The notes beneath the pieces were generated by a model, which had not been told where the DNA came from, searched no databases, and saw only the letters and a list, made by a program, of their open reading frames with translations. DNA of 7,959 nucleotides from Deltaproteobacteria bacterium (GTDB lineage: Bacteria; Desulfobacterota; DSM-4660; Desulfatiglandales; HGW-15): assembly GCA_019308525.1 (NCBI GenBank), contig JAFDIC010000169.1, positions 1 through 7,959 on the forward strand, in the 5' to 3' direction. A program made the translations under genes and the position numbers. Positions 1-5,197 of the stretch are shown here, one piece after another. Within the stretch, counting starts at the first letter, position 1; each line of letters starts with the position of its first letter.

Positions 1-942
1 AGGGAGCTGGCCCTTCTCAGCAAGAGATACCAGTCCCTGTCCCTTTCCTTCATGGACAATCTCCTGCCACCGGGAAATCTCGAAGAACTCTTCGGGGGGA
101 TAGCAGAGCTCGGTAGGGACTTACGGCTCTTTGCAGAGGTCAGGGCTACACTTTCAAGAGAAGAACTCGTGGCCATGGGGAGGGCGGGCGTTCGGGAGAT
201 CCAGGTGGGCATCGAGGCCTTGAGCACTTCTCTTTTGAAAAAAATGGCCAAGGGGACCAGGGCCATAGAGAACCTGGAAATCATGAAGAACTGCGAGGCG
301 CAAGGCACCCCCAGCTTGGAGGCCAACCTGATTCTGGAATTCCCCGGGAGCGGGACCCAGGATGTCAGGGAAACCCTCAGAAACCTGGACTTTGCCTATC
401 CCTTCAGGCCCCTGAAGGGAATCAAATTCTGGCTCGGATACGGAAGCCCTGTATGGAAAGACCCGGGCTCTTACGGAATCAAGAAACACTATAACCATCC
501 TCATTACAGGCACCTCTTTCCTCGGGTCGTGCTAAAGAAGCTCACATTGATGCACCAGGGCTACTACGGGTGCATCAGGCAACAGCGGCGCCTCTGGCAG
601 GCTGTGAGAGAGAAAATAGAGGAGTGGCGGAATCTCTATGGGGCACTGCATGAGCAGCCTGCGACTGACCCCATCCTCTCCTACATGGACGGTGGCGACT
701 TCCTGATCATAAGGCATCGCCGCCTTGGACAACATGACATGAACCACCGCCTGAAGGGCAAGTCGCGGGAGATATACCTCTTCTGCGAGCGAAAGGCCTC
801 CATCTCCAGCATATTGGAACGCTTTCCCGAATTCGGCGAAGAAAAGGTGATCCCGTTTCTTCGTATCATGGTGGAAAAACGGCTCATGTTTAATGAAGGA
901 GAAGAGTACCTCAGCCTGGCCGTACCCCTCAGGGGGTGGTAA
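1..942 (+). CDS. Radical SAM enzyme, RiPP-maturation type (C-terminal part; 5' end outside window)
   Basis: The reading frame is open from the first base, so the ATG at 52 is internal; 313 codons are visible before the TAA. The fragment resembles the second half of the RiPP maturation radical SAM family (rSAM/'ocin' type, usually about 600-650 residues with an N-terminal B12-binding domain). In fragment numbering, the late barrel strands carry a GIEALS motif (about 70-75) followed by LLKKMAKG, and an EFPG turn (about 113-116). After these come the family-like segments FWLGYGSPVW, W-rich helices and a small C-terminal winged-helix-like part. The CxxxCxxC cluster motif and any cobalamin domain would lie upstream and cannot be checked. 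Such enzymes make radical modifications, often C-methylations, on ribosomal peptides. No precursor peptide is visible in the window. The gene is convergent with the Fe-S protein gene, with 21 bp between the stops. Radical SAM identity is firm; the RiPP subfamily is likely. Confidence 0.82.
   Translation, partial: RELALLSKRYQSLSLSFMDNLLPPGNLEELFGGIAELGRDLRLFAEVRATLSREELVAMGRAGVREIQVGIEALSTSLLKKMAKGTRAIENLEIMKNCEAQGTPSLEANLILEFPGSGTQDVRETLRNLDFAYPFRPLKGIKFWLGYGSPVWKDPGSYGIKKHYNHPHYRHLFPRVVLKKLTLMHQGYYGCIRQQRRLWQAVREKIEEWRNLYGALHEQPATDPILSYMDGGDFLIIRHRRLGQHDMNHRLKGKSREIYLFCERKASISSILERFPEFGEEKVIPFLRIMVEKRLMFNEGEEYLSLAVPLRGW
924..937. other. Small hairpin at the convergent 3' ends
   Basis: ACCCC (924-928), loop TCAG, GGGGT (933-937) form a perfect 5-bp stem just inside the end of the radical SAM gene, between two convergent genes. 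There is no T-tract on either strand, so it is not a standard intrinsic terminator. It may serve only as an RNA end-stabilising or pausing structure, or be chance. Confidence 0.3.
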
Positions 943-963
943 GGACGCAAAAGCAGTGCCCGT

Positions 964-2169
964 TTACCCCTTGCCTGCTGAATGCAAAGACCTGTCAACT
1001 GCTTCCTGGCCGGGAGCAGGCCCCTGACCGTCAATGGGTTCACGACCGCCTTCAGGAGAAAGGGTAGCGGTCTTCTTCTCCGCCTTTATCCTTTCGTGGA
1101 GCTCGTCAAAGTTGGAAGCGGGGAGCTGGCCCTCCCTGTCGGGCCTTACTTTCATTGATATGGAGTCCGTTGGACATACCCTGGCACAGACACCACAACC
1201 TATACACCATTCCTCGTCCACTACCGGCCTATCGTCTTCCAGCTTCACTGCGGCAACAGGGCAGATCTCCACGCATTCTCCACATCCTATGCATTGGTCC
1301 AGATCAGTCTCCCGCAGGAAGTAAGTGGCCATTATGACATCCCTGGGTATCTTCCCGCGCCGGATGTTCCCCACGTTCCAGCAGGCACAGCCACAGCAAT
1401 TGCAGTTGTGCTGGATGTCACCCTCGGTGTTGTCCACAAAGTGAACGAGGCCTTCCTCTTCCGCCTTTCTTATGATTTCATGGGCCTCCTGTTTCGTTAT
1501 CTCCCTTGCAAGTCCCCTCTCTATCACATAGCGGGCCATCCTGTTGAACTTCAGGCAAACTTCCTTGGGATGATCACACTTTCCTCCCCTGAGGGAATAG
1601 GCCATCCTGCAGGGACAGTGACCAAGGGCGATTACCTCTGCCTGCTCGATTACCTGCGTCATCAGTTGCTGAGGATAAACACCCTGCTTCGCGGGCTTCA
1701 AGCTCTTTTCAACCGGTATGTACCTGTATGCCTTTGTCTTCGTCGGGCTGAACGACTCTCGCGTGACCTCTCTACTGAAGTACTTTGCGGTCAGCTCCGC
1801 CATCCTTCGCACATGGGGAGTCTCCTCTCCCTTCCAGAAAAAGGTCTGTGGGAAACCAAATCCCACCTGGTGCAGGGCATATCCGGTATCCCCGTCCGCC
1901 GTTTTCCCGACGTAAACCAATCCCCTTTTGGTCAGGCCCTCCAGAGTCTCCCTGACCTGCTCTTTGGTCAATGAGGTGTTCCTGGCGATCTCCCCCACTG
2001 CTAGGGGCTTTAATGGTGTCACATCGCTCGGTATCGCCAGAGCGACCTCAGCCTCTTGCTTCGAAAAGTTTTCCTTCAGCATTTCAACGAGGGAATCCCT
2101 GTAAGGATATCCTATCGGAAGCTCGGAAAGATGTTTGGCCAACCTTTGATAGATATCTTCTTGTGTCAC
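964..2169 (-). CDS. Winged-helix / cysteine-rich protein with two C-terminal [4Fe-4S] ferredoxin motifs
   Basis: This encodes a 401-residue protein starting at GTG 2169. That start is chosen because AGGAGGTG (2175-2182) lies 5 nt upstream; the longer frame beginning with TTG at 2232 has no such site. Residues 50-100 look like a winged helix (LAVGEIARNTSLTKEQVRETLEGLTKRGLV pattern). The middle carries C185-x-C187, C198 and C205, then the dense cluster C256/C258/C259/C261/C263 (HNCNCCGCACW). Two classic ferredoxin motifs follow, CxxCxxCxxxCP at 293-304 and 322-333, for two [4Fe-4S] clusters. The last 35 residues are Gly/Pro/Glu-rich and probably disordered. No signal peptide or membrane helix is seen, so it is probably cytoplasmic. 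Proteins of this layout are common in anaerobic deltaproteobacteria, where they are annotated only as 4Fe-4S proteins; a redox or electron-transfer role is inferred. Whether the winged helix binds DNA is unknown. Confidence 0.9.
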   Translation of the reverse strand: MTQEDIYQRLAKHLSELPIGYPYRDSLVEMLKENFSKQEAEVALAIPSDVTPLKPLAVGEIARNTSLTKEQVRETLEGLTKRGLVYVGKTADGDTGYALHQVGFGFPQTFFWKGEETPHVRRMAELTAKYFSREVTRESFSPTKTKAYRYIPVEKSLKPAKQGVYPQQLMTQVIEQAEVIALGHCPCRMAYSLRGGKCDHPKEVCLKFNRMARYVIERGLAREITKQEAHEIIRKAEEEGLVHFVDNTEGDIQHNCNCCGCACWNVGNIRRGKIPRDVIMATYFLRETDLDQCIGCGECVEICPVAAVKLEDDRPVVDEEWCIGCGVCARVCPTDSISMKVRPDREGQLPASNFDELHERIKAEKKTATLSPEGGREPIDGQGPAPGQEAVDRSLHSAGKG

Positions 2170-2174
2170 GAGTG

Positions 2175-2182
2175 CACCTCCT
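2175..2182 (-). promoter_or_regulatory. Strong Shine-Dalgarno deciding the GTG start of the Fe-S protein
   Basis: Read on the minus strand this is AGGAGGTG, near-perfect anti-16S complementarity, 5 nt before GTG at 2169. It argues against the longer frame starting at 2232. Confidence 0.8.
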
Positions 2183-2203
2183 GGTGATAGACATAGTACG
2201 TCA

Positions 2204-2232
2204 TATACATCCCAGCTTGTCCCCTCTGGCAA
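2204..2232 (-). promoter_or_regulatory. Candidate sigma-70 promoter for the Fe-S protein gene
   Basis: On the minus strand TTGCCA (2232-2227) is separated by 17 bp from TGTATA (2209-2204). Transcription would start near 2197, giving a leader of about 28 nt that just contains the Shine-Dalgarno. The Fe-S gene could therefore be expressed apart from the upstream peptidase gene. This is motif-based only. Confidence 0.45.
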
Positions 2233-2242
2233 GAACCAAGGG

Positions 2243-3151
2243 CTATTCTTCTTCTGTCCGGCGCATGTACGCCCTCTTTTTCAAAACTACTCTCAAGAAG
2301 CCGTAGGATACGATCAGCGCCGCGAGGAAGAATAGTATCTCGTACATATTGCTGATCAGAAAGTTGATCCACGTAGTCCGCCTGCGGAGATCCTCGTGCC
2401 ACGCCTTCTCGAGGTTCTCCTGAGAAACTGCCAGCCCTCTATTCAGTGCTTCGCCCAGCGAGTTACCAGCTTCTAGGTATCCCAGAGTCTCTAACAGCCT
2501 TTTCAATCCATACTTTCGAATGATGAATTCCACCAGGCTCTTGCTCGCCTCGTAGGCAAGGAGGAGTGAATCCCTCTCTGCTGAGTACCTCTTTTTCAAC
2601 TCCTGGAGGGTGACGTATCTCCCGGCCAAGGTGGCCTCTTTCAGGAGTGATCTCTTGCTCGGCGTGATCAGTTCTGATATCCCTCCGCTCACCCATTGTG
2701 CCAGACCCTCGTCCAACCAGAAGGGGAGGTTCTCTTCGGGGATATGCTCGTGTAACAGGAGATGACACAACTCGTGTTTGATTGTCACCTCAATACTGAA
2801 GGGGTCGGTTTTCATCCTTGAATAATCTATCACGATCAGCTTCCTCGAAGGGAGCGCAAAGGCGACGATAATGTCCGTTCCGGCCATCCTCCTGAATTCT
2901 CTCCTCCTCCTGACAAGATAGATAGCCGGCCTGAAATCCAGCCTCCACTTCAATACACCCTCAAGACCAGCCCTTATTGCCGGGTAGATCCTGGCGGTTT
3001 CCTCTGCCGCGGGCCCCATGGACTCATCGTAAATGATAGCCACATCTTCTTCTTCCAGGACCCTGGGACCCCTTGCCCCATGGGTAGTTTCGGGGAATGT
3101 CATTAATAGACAGGTTGCTGCCAGCACAGCATATCTTCTCAACAGGACCAT
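2243..3151 (-). CDS. Secreted, membrane-anchored peptidase-MA-like zinc metallohydrolase
   Basis: This 302-residue protein begins with a hydrophobic N-terminal segment (residues 6-18, LLRRYAVLAATCLLM) that looks like a signal peptide ending near THGA (about 25). The gluzincin motif HELCH (126-130) carries the two zinc-ligand histidines and catalytic Glu127. WLDEGLAQW follows, with Glu148 as the likely third ligand. This arrangement and length fit the peptidase MA family. A hydrophobic helix (about 263-288) followed by a basic tail (KKRAYMRR) should anchor the C-terminus in the inner membrane with the catalytic domain outside the cytoplasm. The substrate is unknown. The ATG at 3151 has only a weak ribosome site (CTAGG). 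Downstream, 73 bp separate it from the Fe-S gene on the same strand, so co-transcription is possible but not required. The fold and metal site are confident; actual proteolysis is inferred. Confidence 0.88.
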   Translation of the reverse strand: MVLLRRYAVLAATCLLMTFPETTHGARGPRVLEEEDVAIIYDESMGPAAEETARIYPAIRAGLEGVLKWRLDFRPAIYLVRRRREFRRMAGTDIIVAFALPSRKLIVIDYSRMKTDPFSIEVTIKHELCHLLLHEHIPEENLPFWLDEGLAQWVSGGISELITPSKRSLLKEATLAGRYVTLQELKKRYSAERDSLLLAYEASKSLVEFIIRKYGLKRLLETLGYLEAGNSLGEALNRGLAVSQENLEKAWHEDLRRRTTWINFLISNMYEILFFLAALIVSYGFLRVVLKKRAYMRRTEEE

Positions 3152-3297
3152 CCTAGCTGTAAAATGGGGTTTCCCCCGGCAAGGTGCGGGGCATCAAGCG
3201 ATCTGCGCCCGGGTTCCCTTACACCGGTATGCCCTGTAGCTTATCGTACCGGAGCAGAAATCCTGTTAGGGGGATATAAGGCATGCCGGCGAAGACG
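3152..3297. other. Structured leader region upstream of the peptidase gene
   Basis: This is non-coding sequence between the HU terminator and the peptidase start, dense in complementary segments. CCGGTA (3224-3229) is the exact inverse complement of TACCGG (3247-3252). CCGGTATGCC (3224-3233) also pairs over 10 positions with GGCATGCCGG (3280-3289), with one G-U wobble on the plus strand or one A-C mismatch on the minus strand. GGGGCAT (3188-3194) can also pair with ATGCCCT (3229-3235). GGGGTTTCCCC lies next to the start codon. The helices share the 3224-3235 arm, so they exclude each other. It is not recognisable as a known riboswitch class, and no clear promoter was found. Confidence 0.4.
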
Positions 3298-3340
3298 AAA
3301 AAAAACCCTCACCAGGAGATACACTAATCCCGGTCAGGGT
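3298..3340 (-). terminator. Intrinsic terminator of the HU gene
   Basis: On the minus strand, 25 nt after the HU stop, ACCCT-g-ACCGGGA (3340-3328) pairs with TCCTGGT-g-AGGGT (3317-3305). This gives a 5 bp + 7 bp stem broken by one G-G mismatch, with a 10-nt loop. A run of T residues follows (3304-3298). This is a good rho-independent terminator and separates HU transcription from the peptidase gene. Confidence 0.8.
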
Positions 3341-3365
3341 CCTAATCTAACTTTTTCGCTGACTT

Positions 3366-3635
3366 TCAGGCTACGGCATCCTTGAGCGCTTTGCCAGCCA
3401 CGAATTTCGGTACCTTCTTGGCCTTGATTTTGATTTCCTCTCCAGTCTGGGGATTCCTGCCTTTACGGGCTTTTCTCTTTGCCACGCTGAATGTCCCAAA
3501 CCCTACCAAGGTCACAGTCTCTTTTTTCTTGAGCGCTTTTGTAATGGCTGAGAAAACAGTGTCTACCGCGGCCTGAGCTTCTTTCTTGGTGCTCACTACC
3601 TTGGCCACCTCGTTTACGAGATCTCCCTTGTTCAT
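3366..3635 (-). CDS. hup: HU-family DNA-binding protein
   Basis: This 89-residue protein has the usual HU length. It has the standard order: N-terminal helices beginning [11 protein letters not shown], the central [23 protein letters not shown] segment, and the C-terminal helix [18 protein letters not shown] and GRNPQTGE are the hallmark stretches, and the arm carries the Arg-Asn-Pro tip that intercalates into bent DNA. HU works as a homo- or heterodimer, compacting the nucleoid and assisting recombination, repair and replication. The ATG at 3635 has a strong purine-rich ribosome site (AAAGGAGGAGGAGAGG), and a second AGGAGG lies further upstream, which suits high expression. It appears monocistronic, with its own AT-rich promoter region and a terminator at 3298-3340. 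Distinguishing HU-alpha/beta or IHF paralogues is not possible here, but the sequence is HU- rather than IHF-like. Confidence 0.96.
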   Translation of the reverse strand: MNKGDLVNEVAKVVSTKKEAQAAVDTVFSAITKALKKKETVTLVGFGTFSVAKRKARKGRNPQTGEEIKIKAKKVPKFVAGKALKDAVA

Positions 3636-3697
3636 AACCTCTCCTCCTCCTTTCTAAGAAATTTCCTCCTGTGGATCATATCTGCCATTGCGGAAAG

Positions 3698-3726
3698 TTA
3701 ATAAATAAAAACTAAAATTGCAACAA
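3698..3726 (-). promoter_or_regulatory. Candidate promoter of the HU gene
   Basis: On the minus strand TTGTTG (3726-3721), 17 bp, then TATTAA (3703-3698), in a markedly AT-rich stretch (3695-3732) that contrasts with its GC-rich surroundings. TTGCAA, 17 bp, TAACTT is an overlapping alternative offset by about 5 bp. Either gives a leader of about 55-60 nt. Confidence 0.5.
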
Positions 3727-3776
3727 TAAAATGCATCATGCCCTCTTTTTTGGCTTGATTTTTCATCGTTTCAGGC

Positions 3777-3814
3777 CTCTCAACCCCTGAGTTTGTTGTA
3801 AACAAAGGGGAGAG
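3777..3814. repeat. Compound inverted repeat between HU and the glycohydrolase remnant
   Basis: TTTGTT (3792-3797), loop GTA, AACAAA (3801-3806) is a perfect 6-bp stem. It is flanked by CTCT (3777-3780) plus CCCC (3784-3787) on one side and GGGGAGAG (3807-3814) on the other, which can extend the helix across small bulges. No T-run follows on the plus strand, so it is more operator- or cruciform-like than a terminator. It lies about 50 bp upstream of the HU -35 candidate. Function unknown. Confidence 0.4.
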
Positions 3815-3894
3815 GAGACACAGGTACCCCGACTTTCAGATCAGGCCCTCTTATCCGGATCGAACTCTACCTCAGCTCAACGCCCATCTCCCCT

Positions 3895-4134
3895 TTGGCT
3901 GCCCCCCGCAAGGAATACCTTGCCTACGACCTCTCCTTCGAGGAATGCCTCCATTGCGCTGCCCTGAACGGCGGCGACAGGGACACCCTCGGCGCAATGG
4001 CCTGCGCCATATCCGGAGCCTACCTGGGATATGAGGCGATTCCCAAGTCATGGCTAGACAAGATCGAGAACAGGGAGTGTCTGGAGCATGTAGCATCAAG
4101 GCTCTTCATGATGATGAAAGGGCATTATCACTGA
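3895..4134 (+). pseudogene. ADP-ribosylglycohydrolase remnant (C-terminal about 80 residues)
   Basis: The 79-residue frame matches only the extreme C-terminus of ADP-ribosylglycohydrolase (ADPRH/DraG-like) proteins, which are normally about 250-350 residues. GGDRDT (residues 26-31) is the characteristic C-terminal GGDxDT motif, whose aspartates bind the metal pair. It is followed by GAMACAISGAYLGYEAIP and a WLDKIENREYLE-like helix. The N-terminal catalytic region with its own metal-binding acidic residues is absent. The frame is open back to 3802 but shows no further family similarity, and upstream DNA becomes the AT-rich HU promoter. The only local start is TTG at 3895, without a ribosome site. 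It is therefore probably a dead 3' fragment left by deletion or rearrangement. Intact relatives remove ADP-ribose from proteins or small molecules. Confidence 0.82.
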
Positions 4135-4186
4135 TCAAGGCTCGAGCTGCGGCATACGGAGAACTTGGATTGGTCTGCCTCGGCTG

Positions 4187-4227
4187 TTGACTTTTGCTTG
4201 CATTTTTATATCAGCCTAGTATAGTAT
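4187..4227 (+). promoter_or_regulatory. Candidate promoter of the larE-ycaO unit
   Basis: An AT-rich island just before the LarE gene holds several overlapping hexamers: TTGACT (4187-4192), TTGCTT (4194-4199) with TAGTAT (4217-4222) at 17 bp, and TTGCAT (4198-4203) with TATAGT (4220-4225) at 16 bp. The exact pair cannot be chosen, but the region is the only promoter-like stretch upstream. Transcription would start about 20-30 nt before the coding region. Confidence 0.5.
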
Positions 4228-4258
4228 TATTCATTTGTTTTCCTGGATGGACATGCTG

Positions 4259-5161
4259 ATGAGATTCGAGGACATACAGGCGGCGAGAGACAAGAAAAGA
4301 GAACTTGCAAGGCGGCTTGGAGAACTTGACTCCATCCTGGTCGCTTTTTCAGGGGGGGTGGACAGCACCTTTCTCTTGGCTGTGGCCCGGGAGGCCCTTG
4401 GGAGAAAGGCCGTGGCCGCGACTGCAACTTCCCCCACTTACCCGTCCCGGGAAATCAATGCTGCCCTGGAGTTTACCAGAGAGCGCGGCATTGAACATAT
4501 TGTCTTCGAATCCGATGAGACGCGGCTGCCGGAGTTCAGGGCAAACAGGCCCGACCGGTGTTATTACTGCAAGAAGTCCCTTTCCCAGGAGCTGAAAGGA
4601 ATAGCCGATAAAGAAGGCATCAAACATATCGCCCTTGCCTCCAACAGTGATGATCTAGATGATTACCGCCCGGGCATTAAGGCGGCTCAGGAAATGGGCA
4701 TGATAGAGCCTCTCGTTGATGTCGGGCTGGGCAAGGATGAAATACGTCTTCTATCGAGAGAAATGGGGCTCCCTACGTGGAACAAACCCGCCATGGCCTG
4801 CCTTGCGTCAAGGTTCCCCTATGGTGAAACCATCACCGAGGAAAAGCTGAGAAAGGTATCTGCTGCGGAGGACTTCCTGGCCGAAAACGGCTTTCGGCAG
4901 TTCCGCGTCAGGTACCACGGCCCAGTGGCCAGGATCGAGGTCGAAAAGAGCGAAATTCCCAGGATGTTGGAACCGTGGTTCAGAGAGAAGATCGTAGAAA
5001 AACTGAGGACGATAGGGTTCCTCCATGTGGCCCTGGATCTGGAAGGATATGTGACCGGGAGCCTCAACAGGGCCCTTGAAAAGCAGGGGGCTTCGGGCCA
5101 GACATATGGTCTTAACAGCCGGGTAGGCAAGGACTCCTCAGGGAACTCTCCCTGCTCATGA
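4259..5161 (+). CDS. larE: LarE-type ATP-dependent sulfur transferase (PP-loop superfamily)
   Basis: This encodes a 300-residue protein from ATG 4259. GGATGG (4245-4250) sits 8 nt upstream; ATG 4247, ATG 4253 or TTG 4235 are alternative starts. SGGVDS (31-36) is the PP-loop that binds ATP pyrophosphate. RCYYCK (C101, C104) and ACLASRFPYG (C181) follow, with a C-terminal LarE-like domain. LarE adenylates the carboxylates of a pyridinium mononucleotide and inserts sulfur to build the nickel-pincer cofactor of lactate racemase. Some members sacrifice one cysteine; others with three cysteines are described as holding a [4Fe-4S] cluster. The CxxC plus third cysteine seen here fits the three-cysteine type. 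No larA, larB or larC is in the window; instead a YcaO gene follows 36 bp downstream. The protein may therefore serve another sulfuration. Family assignment is firm; the in vivo acceptor is open. The last 20 residues are a variable Ser/Gly-rich tail. Confidence 0.9.
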   Translation: MRFEDIQAARDKKRELARRLGELDSILVAFSGGVDSTFLLAVAREALGRKAVAATATSPTYPSREINAALEFTRERGIEHIVFESDETRLPEFRANRPDRCYYCKKSLSQELKGIADKEGIKHIALASNSDDLDDYRPGIKAAQEMGMIEPLVDVGLGKDEIRLLSREMGLPTWNKPAMACLASRFPYGETITEEKLRKVSAAEDFLAENGFRQFRVRYHGPVARIEVEKSEIPRMLEPWFREKIVEKLRTIGFLHVALDLEGYVTGSLNRALEKQGASGQTYGLNSRVGKDSSGNSPCS

Positions 5162-5183
5162 TCCGCAGGCAAAGTACAGTGTG

Positions 5184-5189
5184 AAAGGA
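5184..5189 (+). promoter_or_regulatory. Ribosome binding site of the YcaO gene
   Basis: AAAGGA, 8 nt before ATG 5198. It supports the start and independent translation initiation within the larE-ycaO transcript. Confidence 0.55.
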
Positions 5190-5197
5190 TCTTACTG

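Noticed and set aside
938..975. GGACGCAAA-like wording resembling a cyclic-di-GMP (GEMM) riboswitch
   Set aside because: The rest of the riboswitch (paired arms and tetraloop receptor) is missing, and the segment lies at a convergent gene end where a leader makes no sense.
1294..1974. 226-codon plus-strand frame inside the Fe-S gene
   Set aside because: It lies wholly antisense to a clearly real ferredoxin-type gene, and the translation shows no family features.
2170..2232. N-terminal extension of the Fe-S protein to TTG 2232
   Set aside because: The added 21 residues have no ribosome site and overlap the promoter-like sequence, while GTG 2169 has a near-perfect AGGAGGTG 5 nt upstream.
3160..3235. 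Possible tRNA or cobalamin riboswitch in the peptidase leader
   Set aside because: The GGGGCAT/ATGCCCT arms are only about 34 nt apart, too close for a tRNA acceptor stem. The cobalamin-like words lack the rest of the conserved core.
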